Source of the DNA: Parvibium lacunae
GTDB lineage: Bacteria; Pseudomonadota; Gammaproteobacteria; Burkholderiales; Burkholderiaceae_D
Length of the DNA: 64,000 nucleotides
Direction of reading: 5' to 3'
Assembly: GCF_003335215.1 (NCBI RefSeq)
Contig: NZ_QPGB01000001.1
Location: 124,001 to 188,000, forward strand
Shown piece by piece: positions 26,840 through 36,235 of this stretch (position 1 is the stretch's first letter; every line of letters starts with the position of its first letter). The notes below the pieces were generated by a model. That model searched no databases. It saw only the letters and a program-made list of their open reading frames with translations, and had not been told where the DNA came from. Position numbers and translations under genes: made by a program.

Positions 26840-29800
26840 ATGCCAAAACGTAATGATATTAAAAGTATTCTGATTATTGGGGCCGGCCCCATCATCATCG
26901 GCCAAGCCTGTGAGTTTGATTACTCCGGTGCGCAAGCCTGTAAAGCTTTGAAGCAAGAAGGCTACAAAGTGATTTTGGTCAACAGCAATCCGGCCACGAT
27001 CATGACCGACCCTGAAACGGCCGATGTTACTTACATTGAGCCGATTACCTGGCAAGTGGTTGAGCGCATCATTGCCAAAGAGCGTCCCGATGCGATTCTA
27101 CCGACCATGGGTGGCCAAACCGCACTGAACTGCGCGCTAGATTTACACAAGCATGGCGTGTTAGAAAAATACGGTTGCGAACTGATTGGCGCGTCGCCTG
27201 AGGCGATTGATAAAGCCGAAGACCGCATGAAGTTTAAAGATGCCATGACCAAAATTGGTCTCGGTTCGGCCCGCTCTGGCATTGCACACACCATGGAAGA
27301 AGCGCTGGCCGTGCAAAAAACGGTAGGCTTCCCAGCGGTGATTCGCCCCAGTTTTACACTCGGTGGTTCGGGTGGTGGTATTGCGTACAACTACGAAGAG
27401 TTTGAAACCATCTGCAAGCGTGGCCTCGATTTATCGCCCACCAATGAGTTGTTGATTGAAGAATCGTTACTCGGTTGGAAAGAGTACGAGATGGAAGTGG
27501 TGCGCGACACCAAAGACAACTGCATTATCGTTTGCTCGATTGAAAACTTAGACCCGATGGGCGTGCACACCGGTGACTCGATTACCGTTGCTCCCGCACA
27601 AACACTGACCGATAAGGAATACCAAATTCTGCGTAACGCGTCGATTGCGGTGCTACGTGAAATTGGTGTGGACACCGGCGGTTCTAATGTGCAGTTCTCC
27701 ATCAATCCTAAAGATGGCCGCGTGATTGTGATTGAGATGAACCCACGGGTATCTCGTTCATCTGCCTTGGCTTCCAAGGCGACCGGCTTCCCGATTGCGA
27801 AAGTTGCTGCCAAACTTGCCGTGGGTTACACCTTGGACGAGTTGCGTAACGAAATTACCGGGGGTGCGACGCCCGCTTCGTTTGAGCCGACCATCGATTA
27901 TGTGGTCACCAAAGTGCCCCGTTTTGCCTTTGAGAAATTCCCGCAAGCCGATAGCCGCCTCACCACACAAATGAAATCGGTAGGCGAAGTGATGGCGATT
28001 GGCCGCACCTTCCAGGAATCTTTCCTGAAAGCCCTGCGCGGCTTGGAAGTCGGCGTGGATGGCCTGAATGAAAAAACCCAAGACCGTGAAGTGCTGGAAA
28101 AAGAGTTGGGTGAGCCTGGCCCCGAGCGCATCTGGTACGTGGGCGATGCCTTTGCCCAGGGCATGAGCTTGGAAGAAGTGCATAACCTGACCAAGATCGA
28201 CAACTGGTTCCTGGTGCAAATTCAAGAGATTGTGAACATCGAACTCGCGCTCGAAAAAATGAGCTTGAGCCAGATTGATGCGAACACCCTGCGCGAACTG
28301 AAACGCAAAGGTTTCTCCGATCGTCGCTTGGCTTACTTGCTGAAAACCAATGAAGCCGAGGTACGCAAACAGCGCCATGCGCTCAATGTGCGCCCCGTGT
28401 ACAAGCGCGTGGATACCTGCGCGGCGGAGTTTGCCACGAACACCGCGTATCTCTACTCCACCTATGAAGAAGAGTGCGAAGCTGTCCCAACCGACAAGAA
28501 AAAAATCATGGTACTGGGCGGTGGCCCGAACCGGATTGGCCAAGGCATTGAGTTTGACTACTGCTGTGTGCATGCCGCGTTGGCGCTGCGTGAAGATGGT
28601 TATGAAACCATCATGGTCAATTGCAACCCGGAAACTGTTTCGACTGACTACGACACGTCTGACCGTCTGTACTTCGAGCCACTGACACTGGAAGACGTGC
28701 TGGAAATCGTTGAAAAAGAAAAGCCTCTCGGTGTCATCGTGCAGTACGGTGGCCAAACCCCACTGAAACTCGCGAAAGCCTTGGAAGCTAACGGCGTACC
28801 GATTATTGGTACTTCGCCAGAAAGCATTGATATTGCGGAAGACCGCGAGCGTTTCCAAAAACTGCTGCAAGAACTCGGCCTGCGTCAGCCCCCGAACCGT
28901 ACCGCACGTGCCGAAGCCGAAGCGATTGCACTGGCCCAAGAAATTGGTTACCCCTTGGTTGTCCGTCCTAGCTATGTGCTGGGTGGCCGTGCGATGGAAA
29001 TCGTCCACGAACAACGCGACTTAGAGCGCTACATGCGCGAAGCGGTGAAAGTGTCGAACGATTCTCCTGTGTTGCTCGACCGTTTCTTGAACGATGCGAT
29101 TGAAGTCGATGTGGATTGTATTTTCGATGGCGAACGCGTCTTTATCGGTGGCGTGATGGAACACATCGAACAAGCAGGCGTGCACTCCGGTGACTCGGCT
29201 TGTTCCTTGCCACCGTACTCGCTCTCCGAAACTACGCAAGATGAAATCCGTCGCCAAACCGCAGCCATGGCTAAAGCCCTGAATGTGCGTGGTTTGATGA
29301 ACGTGCAGTTTGCGGTTCAGCAGAACGACGGTGTCGATACCGTGTTTGTGCTGGAAGTGAACCCCCGCGCTTCACGCACCGTGCCGTATGTGTCCAAAGC
29401 CACTGGCTTACAACTCGCCAAGATTGCTGCACGTTGTATGGCGGGTCAAAGCTTGGATAGTCAAGGCATCAAAGCGGAAGTGCGCCCTGAATACTATTCC
29501 GTCAAAGAAGCGGTATTCCCATTTGTGAAATTCCCCGGTGTGGATACGATTCTCGGCCCTGAGATGAAATCCACCGGTGAAGTCATGGGCGTGGGTAAAA
29601 CCTTTGGCGAAGCCTTTATCAAATCGCAACTGGGCGCTGGCGTGAAATTGCCTGCCGATGGCACTGTGTTTATCAGCGTGAAGAGTGGCGATAAACCCAA
29701 GGCCGTCGAAGTCGCGCAAGAGCTGCATGCTGCGGGCTTTAAGCTCGTGGCAACCCGTGGCACTGCCGCCGCGATTGAAGCGGCTGGCGTACCCGTGCAA

Positions 29801-30055
29801 GCCGTGAACAAAGTCACCGAAGGTCGTCCACATGTGGTGGATATGATCAAGAATGGCGACATCGCCTTGGTCATTAACACCGTGGAAGAAAAGCGTAACG
29901 CCATTACTGATTCTCGTTCTATCCGCACCAGCGCGCTCGGCGCGAAGGTGCCGGTGTATACCACCATTGCCGGGGCGAAAGCCGCGGTGGTGGGGATTCA
30001 TCACATGAATGAGATGGATGTGTATAGCGTTCAAGCGCTGCACGCTTCACTCTAA
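26840..30055 (+). CDS. carB: Carbamoyl-phosphate synthase large subunit
   Basis: A 1071-residue CarB with the full duplicated layout: the carboxyphosphate half (about 1-400, two-part ATP-grasp with [20 protein letters not shown]), an oligomerisation domain (about 400-550), the carbamoyl-phosphate half (about 550-935, [20 protein letters not shown]) and a C-terminal MGS-like allosteric domain (about 936-1071) where UMP and ornithine bind in E. coli. It uses bicarbonate, ammonia from CarA and two ATP to make carbamoyl phosphate for arginine and pyrimidines. TAGGAAACC precedes ATG 26840. A palindromic element follows the stop. Confidence 0.98.
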   Translation: MPKRNDIKSILIIGAGPIIIGQACEFDYSGAQACKALKQEGYKVILVNSNPATIMTDPETADVTYIEPITWQVVERIIAKERPDAILPTMGGQTALNCALDLHKHGVLEKYGCELIGASPEAIDKAEDRMKFKDAMTKIGLGSARSGIAHTMEEALAVQKTVGFPAVIRPSFTLGGSGGGIAYNYEEFETICKRGLDLSPTNELLIEESLLGWKEYEMEVVRDTKDNCIIVCSIENLDPMGVHTGDSITVAPAQTLTDKEYQILRNASIAVLREIGVDTGGSNVQFSINPKDGRVIVIEMNPRVSRSSALASKATGFPIAKVAAKLAVGYTLDELRNEITGGATPASFEPTIDYVVTKVPRFAFEKFPQADSRLTTQMKSVGEVMAIGRTFQESFLKALRGLEVGVDGLNEKTQDREVLEKELGEPGPERIWYVGDAFAQGMSLEEVHNLTKIDNWFLVQIQEIVNIELALEKMSLSQIDANTLRELKRKGFSDRRLAYLLKTNEAEVRKQRHALNVRPVYKRVDTCAAEFATNTAYLYSTYEEECEAVPTDKKKIMVLGGGPNRIGQGIEFDYCCVHAALALREDGYETIMVNCNPETVSTDYDTSDRLYFEPLTLEDVLEIVEKEKPLGVIVQYGGQTPLKLAKALEANGVPIIGTSPESIDIAEDRERFQKLLQELGLRQPPNRTARAEAEAIALAQEIGYPLVVRPSYVLGGRAMEIVHEQRDLERYMREAVKVSNDSPVLLDRFLNDAIEVDVDCIFDGERVFIGGVMEHIEQAGVHSGDSACSLPPYSLSETTQDEIRRQTAAMAKALNVRGLMNVQFAVQQNDGVDTVFVLEVNPRASRTVPYVSKATGLQLAKIAARCMAGQSLDSQGIKAEVRPEYYSVKEAVFPFVKFPGVDTILGPEMKSTGEVMGVGKTFGEAFIKSQLGAGVKLPADGTVFISVKSGDKPKAVEVAQELHAAGFKLVATRGTAAAIEAAGVPVQAVNKVTEGRPHVVDMIKNGDIALVINTVEEKRNAITDSRSIRTSALGAKVPVYTTIAGAKAAVVGIHHMNEMDVYSVQALHASL

Positions 30056-30070
30056 CAAGCCACTAAAAAC

Positions 30071-30140
30071 GCGGTGGGCGGTGTTGTGCCGCCTTGCTGT
30101 ACTAATGTACTATCTTCGTCGGCACGCCTAGCCCACCCCG
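30071..30140. repeat. Long imperfect palindrome after carB (same class as 1420-1504)
   Basis: Left arm GCGGTGGGCGGTGTTGTGCCG and right arm CGGCACGCCTAGCCCACCCCG pair over most of their length. The centre is GTAC-TAAT-GTAC (30099-30110), like the element after sdhB. It begins about 15 nt after the carB stop. The arm sequences differ between the two copies while the plan and centre are kept. It probably acts as a transcript-end structure. Confidence 0.6.
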
Positions 30141-30241
30141 TTTTAATTGACTTGTTGATTCGAGACTGAGCCAAAATCATTTCTGCTATTGTTGTTTCAG
30201 AAGGTCGTGTTTGATGAGTTAAAGCATGCCACTTGGCCTGC

Positions 30242-30271
30242 TTGTTCTTTATCAAAAATCACCCTTATAAT
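30242..30271 (+). promoter_or_regulatory. Sigma-70 promoter for greA
   Basis: TTGTTC (30242-30247), an 18-bp spacer and a perfect TATAAT (30266-30271) form a good sigma-70 promoter. Transcription should start near 30278, giving a leader of about 68 nt that holds a terminator-like hairpin. Confidence 0.7.
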
Positions 30272-30289
30272 GTGATCCATTCATGATTT

Positions 30290-30315
30290 GCCCTGGTAAC
30301 GAACCGGGGCTTTTT
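30290..30315 (+). terminator. Terminator-like hairpin in the greA leader
   Basis: GCCCTGG (30290-30296) pairs with CCGGGGC (30304-30310) through one G-T pair, with a 7-nt loop, and is followed at once by TTTTTATTT. It lies between the greA promoter and ATG, so it can end transcription early. E. coli greA is known to have leader termination that yields the short GraL RNAs; a similar arrangement is inferred here. Confidence 0.65.
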
Positions 30316-30345
30316 ATTTCTACTTTGTTTTTGTAGGTTAAGTCT

Positions 30346-30822
30346 ATGTCTACCATTCCTATTACCGTGCGCGGTGCTGAATTATTGAAAGAAGAATTGC
30401 ATCGCTTGAAAACGGTGGATCGTCCGAGCGTGATCAACGCGATTGCGGAGGCCCGTGCGCAAGGCGATTTATCTGAAAACGCCGAGTACGATGCTGCGAA
30501 AGAGCGCCAAGGTTTTATTGAAGGCCGAATTCAAGAGCTGGAAGGTAAACTCTCTAACGCACAAATTATTGATGCAAAAAGTTTGGATGCCGATGGTCGC
30601 GTGGTGTTTGCGGCGACGGTGGAGATGGAAGAACTGGAGTCCGGTGATAAAGCCACTTATCAGATCGTTGGGGATGATGAGGCTGATATCAAACAAGGCA
30701 AAATTTCCGTGAACTCGCCAATTGCGCGTGGGATGATTGGTAAATTTGCCGGTGATGTGGTCGAGATTCAAACCCCTGGTGGCGTACGTGAGTACGAAAT
30801 TCTGGATGTGAAGTACATTTAG
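30346..30822 (+). CDS. greA: Transcript cleavage factor GreA
   Basis: A 158-residue Gre factor of the standard length. The N-terminal coiled-coil hairpin has the tip [15 protein letters not shown] with the acidic pair (Asp, Glu) that enters the RNA polymerase secondary channel, and the C-terminal FKBP-like domain ends [23 protein letters not shown]. It stimulates cleavage of backtracked RNA and rescues stalled polymerase. The leader between its promoter and ATG contains a terminator-like hairpin. Two small genes follow in the same direction, the first after 27 nt. Confidence 0.97.
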   Translation: MSTIPITVRGAELLKEELHRLKTVDRPSVINAIAEARAQGDLSENAEYDAAKERQGFIEGRIQELEGKLSNAQIIDAKSLDADGRVVFAATVEMEELESGDKATYQIVGDDEADIKQGKISVNSPIARGMIGKFAGDVVEIQTPGGVREYEILDVKYI

Positions 30823-30849
30823 TCGCCACATGCAAATTGGGGAGAGGGT

Positions 30850-31311
30850 ATGCAACCCGAAAAAGTTCAAGTTGAATCCTTTGTTGTCGCCGGTATTCAA
30901 ACGCGCACGACTAACGCGCAAGAGATGAACCCGCTCACCGCTAAAATCCCCGCGCTCTGGGGGCGGTTTATGAGCGAAGGGCATTACAACCGGATTCCGC
31001 AAGTGGTGGCCGATTCCCCCGTATATGGCGTATATGCCGATTTTGAGTCCGACGCAAATGGCGCTTATTCCCTGATTGCAGGGCGTGCTGTGAGTGCCGC
31101 AAGTAGTGAGACAGCGAGTGCGACGATTGCCGCTGGCACTTACCTCAAATTCGCTGCGCCCGGCCCGTGTCCGCAGGTGGTGATTTCAACCTGGATGGCG
31201 ATTTGGCAATATTTTCAGGCCAACCCACAAATTCAGCGTGCGTATGTGAGTGATTTTGAGCGCTATGAATCCCCTGAAGGCATTGAAATTTACATTGGTG
31301 TTCAAGGCTAA
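30850..31311 (+). CDS. GyrI-like small-molecule-binding (AraC effector-binding) domain protein
   Basis: A 153-residue stand-alone GyrI-like/AraC_E_bind domain: N-terminal VESFVVAGIQTRTTNAQE, the central LWGRFMSEG and VYGVYADFESD segments and the C-terminal ISTWMAIWQYF...FERYESPE with the conserved Glu. There is no DNA-binding domain. Family members bind or sequester hydrophobic or cationic drugs, and some hydrolyse cyclopropanoid toxins; the ligand here is unknown. GGGAGAGG precedes the ATG. Its TAA stop shares a base with the next ATG (TAATG), so it is coupled to the DUF4149 gene. Confidence 0.82.
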   Translation: MQPEKVQVESFVVAGIQTRTTNAQEMNPLTAKIPALWGRFMSEGHYNRIPQVVADSPVYGVYADFESDANGAYSLIAGRAVSAASSETASATIAAGTYLKFAAPGPCPQVVISTWMAIWQYFQANPQIQRAYVSDFERYESPEGIEIYIGVQG

Positions 31312-31811
31312 TGAGTAACCACACCAAATTTCAAATGCATCTACAAAGGCTACTGCAAGTGGCCTTTGTTTTATGGATTGGCAGCCTGTTCACCATTGGC
31401 GTGATTGTCGCCCCGATCCTTTTCGCCACCTTGCCCGACCGTGTGTTGGCCGGTACGCTAGCAGGGCGCTTTTTTTATATTGAAGCTTGGTTGTCGCTGG
31501 GGTTTGGATTGTTTTATACAGCGTACTTCTGGCGTGTGCAGCCATCGGTGAGTCGTTACCCCCGTTACACCGACTATGCCTGTTTAATGATTGCCATCTT
31601 GGCGGCGTTGCAGTTGTTTGGCTTACAGCCGGCAATCGTTGCGCTGCGTGAGCAAGCGGCTGCACTGGGCGGTTCGGTTGCACAAGCCCCCGAAGCCTTA
31701 CGGCAGCAGTTTGGTGTATTGCACGGTGCCTCTACCCTAATCTATTTGCTGCAACTGGGGTTGGGGTTATCTTTGTTGTGGCGTACTCACTTTATCAGGC
31801 TGAACCCTTAA
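31311..31811 (+). CDS. DUF4149 membrane protein
   Basis: A 166-residue protein with four hydrophobic helices (about 15-38, 55-70, 83-103, 137-156). The N terminus (LLQVAFVLWIGSLFTIGVIVAPILFATLPDR) fits DUF4149, a small membrane family frequently found between greA and yhbY in betaproteobacteria. The function is unknown. It is the last plus-strand gene before the convergent yhbY gene and is translationally coupled to the GyrI-like gene by TAATG. Confidence 0.8.
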   Translation: MSNHTKFQMHLQRLLQVAFVLWIGSLFTIGVIVAPILFATLPDRVLAGTLAGRFFYIEAWLSLGFGLFYTAYFWRVQPSVSRYPRYTDYACLMIAILAALQLFGLQPAIVALREQAAALGGSVAQAPEALRQQFGVLHGASTLIYLLQLGLGLSLLWRTHFIRLNP

Positions 31812-31855
31812 TTCAGGGTTTCCCTAGCCTAAAGCGCTCTTTTTGGCGCTTTTTT
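31803..31855 (+). terminator. Terminator of the greA operon
   Basis: Two hairpins follow each other: AACCCT/AGGGTT (31803-31820) over the DUF4149 stop, then AAGCGC/GCGCTT (31832-31851) with four more T residues. The second lies inside the 3' end of the convergent yhbY gene. Confidence 0.6.
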
Positions 31856-32339
31856 GCCGAACCTGTTTGACTCGACCACTATTCGATTTATCCACTGATC
31901 GTTTTTTTAATTGAATCAGTCCCCCTTTGCGCATTTTGGCGCGAGGACTCACGGCTTTGTCACCGTAGCTTTTGCTATTTGGGGTGCTGCTAGCAGTGCG
32001 ACGAGTTTGCTGCAGTTTGCGCTCTAAGGCACGCGGGGCGCGCTCTTCGGTGGCAGCAGATTCAGCGGTAGGGCGGAAAATAACGAGTAGCTTGCCAATG
32101 TGTTGAATGGGTGCTGCATTCAGGGTGTCGCAAATTTCTTCGTAAATCGCAATGCGGGCTTCGCGTTCGTCGCCGAAAACCCGTACTTTAATCAGGCCAT
32201 GCGATTTGAGCGCGCGGTCGATTTCTTTCATCACCGCAGGGGTCAGGCCATCGGCACCGATCAGAACAACGGGGTTGAGGGCGTGCGCATGTGAACGAAG
32301 CTCACTGCGCTCGGCGGAAGTTAACACTAAAGCAGGCAT
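31824..32339 (-). CDS. yhbY: CRS1-YhbY RNA-binding protein with long basic tail
   Basis: The first about 95 residues are a complete YhbY/CRM domain (LTSAERSELRSHAHALNPVVLIGADGLTPAVMKEIDRAL, then GLIKVRVFGDEREAR), a fold that binds pre-50S ribosomes in E. coli. A tail of about 75 residues, rich in Lys, Arg and Ser (KSYGDKAVSPRAKMRKGG, VKQVRQKSAKKSALG), roughly doubles the usual 97-residue length. I use ATG 32339; a GTG two codons earlier is possible. It is divergent from rlmE, the usual arrangement, and both act on the 50S subunit. Confidence 0.9.
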   Translation of the reverse strand: MPALVLTSAERSELRSHAHALNPVVLIGADGLTPAVMKEIDRALKSHGLIKVRVFGDEREARIAIYEEICDTLNAAPIQHIGKLLVIFRPTAESAATEERAPRALERKLQQTRRTASSTPNSKSYGDKAVSPRAKMRKGGLIQLKKRSVDKSNSGRVKQVRQKSAKKSALG

Positions 32340-32418
32340 AATCACTCTTTCTTATCAATTACCCGTATTATCCCAGTTTATTCAGGCTTAGGGAAACACA
32401 GATTACGCCGCACACAGC

Positions 32419-33069
32419 ATGTCAAAAAAACATAAATTCAATAAATCCTGGTTACATGACCATATCAATGACCCCTACGTCAAAATGGCGCAAGCCCAGG
32501 GCTATCGCGCCCGAGCGGCCTTCAAGCTAAAAGAAATTGATGAGCAAGACAAACTCATCAAGCCCGGAATGACAATCGTGGATTTGGGCTCTGCCCCCGG
32601 CAGTTGGAGCCAAGTCGTGCGCGAAAAACTCGCAGGGCCAGGGGGCCAGATCAATGGTCGAATTATTGCGATGGATATTTTGCCGATGGCCGAGATTGCA
32701 GGCGTGACCTTTCTACAGGGTGATTTTCGGGAAGATTCGGTCCTGGAGCAGCTCAATGAAATGGTCGGTGGTGAAAAAGTAGACCTTGTACTTTCCGATA
32801 TGGCCCCCAACTTGTCGGGGGTAGGTGTGGCCGATGCCGCACGGATGGAACATATCTGTGAGCTGGCGCTGGAATTTGCGCAAATGCACTTGAAACCGAA
32901 TGGCGCCTTGCTGGTCAAAGCTTTTCATGGCAGTGGTTACAGCCAAATTGTGCAGCAATTTAAAGCACAGTTTGCTGTGGTTGCGCCACGTAAGCCAAAG
33001 GCCTCACGCGATAAATCGGCAGAAACGTTTATTCTTGGACGTCATTTGAAGCGTTACGAGTCTGCCTAA
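32419..33069 (+). CDS. rlmE: 23S rRNA (U2552) 2'-O-ribose methyltransferase RlmE
   Basis: A 216-residue FtsJ/RrmJ methyltransferase. It has the N-terminal basic helix ([23 protein letters not shown], containing the first catalytic Lys), the SAM loop [10 protein letters not shown], the catalytic Asp in [11 protein letters not shown] and the Lys in LLVKAFHG. It methylates U2552 in the A loop of 23S rRNA late in 50S assembly using SAM. It precedes ftsH by 150 nt, the conserved rlmE-ftsH pair of proteobacteria. Confidence 0.96.
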   Translation: MSKKHKFNKSWLHDHINDPYVKMAQAQGYRARAAFKLKEIDEQDKLIKPGMTIVDLGSAPGSWSQVVREKLAGPGGQINGRIIAMDILPMAEIAGVTFLQGDFREDSVLEQLNEMVGGEKVDLVLSDMAPNLSGVGVADAARMEHICELALEFAQMHLKPNGALLVKAFHGSGYSQIVQQFKAQFAVVAPRKPKASRDKSAETFILGRHLKRYESA

Positions 33070-33219
33070 GCGATGAAACGGGCGGCGAGCATCTGGGGGC
33101 CTGACTGTTACTTAAACAGAATCGCCCTGCAAAAAGGCCGCTGCCGCAGTACAATGTAAGCCTAGTAGTTAGGTAACCCGCTTGGTTCATGATGATGGCT
33201 GAGCATAAGGAGTGAGCAA

Positions 33220-35109
33220 TTGAATAGTCCTTTTTCCAAAGCAGCAATCTGGGTTGTCGTGGCCTTGATTTTATTTGGCGTCTTTCGCCAAATTGACTCC
33301 CGGGGGCCCGGTGGCGCAGATCAGGTAGCCTATTCTGATTTCCTTGAAGATATCAAGGATGGGCGCATCAAGAGCGCCGAACTGGATAACAAGCAAGTAG
33401 TTGCTGAGACCACCGATGGCCGGCGGATCAGAACGCCGATTACTTACCTAGATCGCGGCTTGATTGGAGATTTCATCAAATATGGGGTGAAATTTAAAAT
33501 CAAGCAGGAAGAAGAGCCTTCCCTGTTAGCCAGCTTATTCCTTTCCTCCTTTCCCGTCTTGTTGATTATTGGCGCTTGGCTCTATTTCATGCGGCAAATG
33601 CAAGGTGGGGGCAAAGGCGGTGCTTTCTCATTTGGCAAATCACGCGCCAAAATGCTCGATGAATCGAATAACAGCGTCACCTTTGCCGATGTTGCGGGTT
33701 GCGATGAAGCGAAGGAAGAAGTCCAGGAGTTAGTCGATTTCCTGCGCGACCCCAGCAAATTTCAAAAACTTGGCGGGCGCATCCCCCGTGGCGTACTAAT
33801 GGTCGGCTCCCCCGGTACGGGTAAAACATTACTGGCGAAAGCCATCGCAGGCGAAGCCAAGGTCCCTTTCTTTACCATTTCAGGCTCAGACTTTGTTGAA
33901 ATGTTTGTTGGGGTTGGCGCGTCTCGCGTCCGTGATATGTTCGAGACCGCTAAAAAACATGCCCCCTGCATTATTTTTATCGATGAGATTGATGCGGTCG
34001 GCCGCCAGCGTGGTGCTGGTTTGGGCGGCGGTAATGATGAGCGCGAACAAACCTTGAACCAGATGCTGGTCGAGATGGATGGCTTCGAAACTGGGCTTGG
34101 TGTGATTGTGATTGCGGCAACCAACCGTCCTGATGTGCTTGATCCTGCCCTGTTGCGGCCTGGCCGTTTTGATCGTCAAGTGGTGGTGTCATTGCCAGAT
34201 ATTCGCGGGCGTGAACAAATTTTGAAAGTCCACATGCGCAAAGTCCCTCTTGCGCCCGATGTTGAGGCTTCCGTTTTGGCGCGTGGTACCCCAGGCTTTT
34301 CCGGCGCTGATTTAGCTAACCTGGTCAATGAGGCTGCTCTGTTTGCAGCACGTCGTCATGGTCGTGTGGTGGATATGCATGACTTTGAGAAAGCCAAAGA
34401 TAAAATCATCATGGGCGCAGAGCGACGCTCTGTTGTTATGCCTGAAGAAGAACGCCGGGCCACGGCTTATCACGAGTCAGGTCATGCCATTATTGGTAAG
34501 CTCCTACCCAAATGTGACCCCGTACACAAAGTCACCATCATTCCGCGTGGTCGTGCGCTGGGTGTGACCATGAGTTTGCCAGAGCGTGATCGTTACGGCT
34601 ACGACAAAGAATTCATGCTGCAACAAATTGTGATGTTGTTCGGTGGTCGTGCTGCGGAAGAAGTCTTCCTTAACCAGATGACGACTGGCGCCAGTAATGA
34701 CTTTGAACGTGCCACGGCGTTGGCACGGGATATGGTAACGCGTTACGGCATGACAGAAGCGTTGGGTCCGATGGTCTATGCAGAAAATGAAAGCGAAGTG
34801 TTCCTGGGTCGTTCGGTGACTAAAACCACTAACACGTCAGAAGCCACCATGCAAAAGATCGATGCGGAAATTCGTCGGATTCTGGACGAGCAATATGCGC
34901 TGGCAATTAAATTACTGAATGAAAATCGCGATAAGGTCGAAGCGATGACCAATGCCTTGATGGAATTTGAAACCATCGATGCCGAACAGATTGACGATAT
35001 TATGCAAGGACGTCCAGTCCGCGCGCCCAAGGTAGACGATCGTCGTTCTTCAGGTGGAACACCCCCTAGCGGCGGCGCTGTCGAGCCTAATGCCCCTGCC
35101 GCAGCCTGA
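33220..35109 (+). CDS. ftsH: ATP-dependent zinc metalloprotease FtsH
   Basis: A 629-residue membrane-anchored AAA+ protease. Two membrane helices (about 5-22 and 101-120) enclose a periplasmic domain; the AAA module has Walker A GSPGTGKT (196-203), Walker [14 protein letters not shown] and the second region of homology ([20 protein letters not shown]); the protease has zinc motif HESGH (418-422). It degrades LpxC, misassembled membrane proteins and others. The start is TTG 33220 with AAGGAG eight nt upstream; no ATG is near. A strong terminator follows, which isolates it from the genes beyond. Confidence 0.97.
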   Translation: MNSPFSKAAIWVVVALILFGVFRQIDSRGPGGADQVAYSDFLEDIKDGRIKSAELDNKQVVAETTDGRRIRTPITYLDRGLIGDFIKYGVKFKIKQEEEPSLLASLFLSSFPVLLIIGAWLYFMRQMQGGGKGGAFSFGKSRAKMLDESNNSVTFADVAGCDEAKEEVQELVDFLRDPSKFQKLGGRIPRGVLMVGSPGTGKTLLAKAIAGEAKVPFFTISGSDFVEMFVGVGASRVRDMFETAKKHAPCIIFIDEIDAVGRQRGAGLGGGNDEREQTLNQMLVEMDGFETGLGVIVIAATNRPDVLDPALLRPGRFDRQVVVSLPDIRGREQILKVHMRKVPLAPDVEASVLARGTPGFSGADLANLVNEAALFAARRHGRVVDMHDFEKAKDKIIMGAERRSVVMPEEERRATAYHESGHAIIGKLLPKCDPVHKVTIIPRGRALGVTMSLPERDRYGYDKEFMLQQIVMLFGGRAAEEVFLNQMTTGASNDFERATALARDMVTRYGMTEALGPMVYAENESEVFLGRSVTKTTNTSEATMQKIDAEIRRILDEQYALAIKLLNENRDKVEAMTNALMEFETIDAEQIDDIMQGRPVRAPKVDDRRSSGGTPPSGGAVEPNAPAAA

Positions 35110-35129
35110 TGCGATGGCATGTCGAGTAT

Positions 35130-35158
35130 AAAAAACCGGACCAAAAGTCCGGTTTTTT
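35130..35158. terminator. Bidirectional intrinsic terminator between ftsH and lysR
   Basis: AAAAAACCGGAC (35130-35141), the 5-nt loop CAAAA and GTCCGGTTTTTT (35147-35158) form a perfect 12-bp stem with A and T runs on both sides. It ends both the ftsH and the convergent lysR transcripts. Confidence 0.92.
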
Positions 35159-35172
35159 TATGGGCCATAGAA

Positions 35173-36099
35173 CTACGTTGGCATATCCAACACTTCAGCT
35201 TCACTACGGGCGAGCAGTTGTCGTAGCATCGGGTGTTGAAAATGCCGCTTCACGGTAATTGCATAGAAGTGCTCATACAGATTCGGCAGCCGATAAAACG
35301 CTTTTAATGCGCCGTCACGCAGTTCGTCGCGCACCACCACACTGGGTAGAACAGCAGCAGCAAGACCTTCCCGAGCCATCAGTCGCAGCATGGCCATGTC
35401 ATCCACCTCCGCCAAAATTTCAACCTGCAGGCGGTGTTGCTCGCACAGTAAATCAAATGCAGTCCTGATATCACTGGCGCGACTTGGCACGATTAAGGGG
35501 AGATCAGCCAATCCTTGGGGAAAAGCGAGGGGTTTCCGCTTGTTGGCTTGTTGAGTCTGTTGATAAATCGCCTTTGCGCCAACCAAACTCACTTGCTGGC
35601 GTGCAATACGTTGGCAGCGCCAGGGATTTTCGCTGTCGCCTTGTACCGCCCGGTTAGACAACACTAAATCAAGATTGTGTGCACTCAGGCGGGTGAGTAA
35701 CTCAGACAGCGATCCCGCTTGTAACACCAGTGAGAGCTCAGGGAGGCCTAGCAATGGCTTGATAAAACTCTCTTGCAGATTACGTGACAGGGTCGATACC
35801 GCCCCAATCCGTAGAGTTTGCCGTTCCCGATAATGGCCCTGGCTCATGGTCGCCAGGAGTTCGTGTCCAGTGGCAAAAATACTGTCTGCATAGTTTTTGG
35901 CGATTCGACCAGCCTCGGTCAAAATCAGATTTCGCCCTTGTCGTTGAAAGAGTGCCTGACCTAACTGGGCTTCCAGTTGCTTAATTTGGGCAGAGAGGGC
36001 GGACTGAGAGATATGGAGCTGCTCAGCCGTCCGGGTTAAATGACCATTCTCTGCGACGGCCCAAAAATAGTGAAGATGATGGTAATTCAGTCGATGCAT
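35173..36099 (-). CDS. LysR-type regulator divergent from dabBA (NhaR-like)
   Basis: A 308-residue LysR regulator. The N-terminal helix-turn-helix (LNYHHLHYFWAVAENGHLTRTAEQLHISQSALSAQI) is of the NhaR-like subgroup, followed by a LysR substrate-binding domain (about 90-300). A very good ribosome binding site, AGGAGG, lies 5 nt before the ATG. It diverges from dabB, and the shared spacer holds inverted repeats fitting LysR sites, so it is probably the activator of dabBA that senses a signal of low inorganic carbon. The ligand is not known. NhaR in E. coli answers to Na+, so ion or pH sensing is an alternative. Confidence 0.88.
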   Translation of the reverse strand: MHRLNYHHLHYFWAVAENGHLTRTAEQLHISQSALSAQIKQLEAQLGQALFQRQGRNLILTEAGRIAKNYADSIFATGHELLATMSQGHYRERQTLRIGAVSTLSRNLQESFIKPLLGLPELSLVLQAGSLSELLTRLSAHNLDLVLSNRAVQGDSENPWRCQRIARQQVSLVGAKAIYQQTQQANKRKPLAFPQGLADLPLIVPSRASDIRTAFDLLCEQHRLQVEILAEVDDMAMLRLMAREGLAAAVLPSVVVRDELRDGALKAFYRLPNLYEHFYAITVKRHFQHPMLRQLLARSEAEVLDMPT

Positions 36100-36117
36100 A
36101 GAGCCTCCTGAGAGGGA

Positions 36118-36174
36118 TTTATTATTCTAATAAACAGAACTAAAACAAACAAATAATGTATTTTACAGAATATT
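36118..36174. promoter_or_regulatory. LysR operator region of dab: two inverted repeats
   Basis: The first repeat is TTTATTA-TTC-TAATAAA (36118-36134), a perfect 7-bp inverted repeat of the T-N11-A kind. The second, AATAATGTA-TTT-TACAGAATATT (36152-36174), has a perfect TGTA/TACA core. Their centres are 36 bp apart and sit near -71 and -35 relative to the predicted dab start, matching the recognition-site and activation-site layout of LysR regulators. Confidence 0.6.
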
Positions 36175-36190
36175 ATGGCATGCAGATAAT
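36162..36190 (+). promoter_or_regulatory. Sigma-70 promoter for dabBA
   Basis: TTTACA (36162-36167), 17 bp, then GATAAT (36185-36190) match 5 of 6 bases at each hexamer. The -35 overlaps the second LysR inverted repeat. Start of transcription is expected near 36197, giving a 39-nt leader. Confidence 0.6.
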
Positions 36191-36235
36191 TCACCCTGTT
36201 GACCTTACGTCTCGACCAATTGATCAGGAGGGTTT

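Noticed and set aside
27758-29014. A 418-codon open frame on the minus strand inside carB
   Set aside because: It lies fully antisense to the strongly conserved carB frame, has no ribosome binding site, and its product is a low-complexity shadow caused by codon bias.
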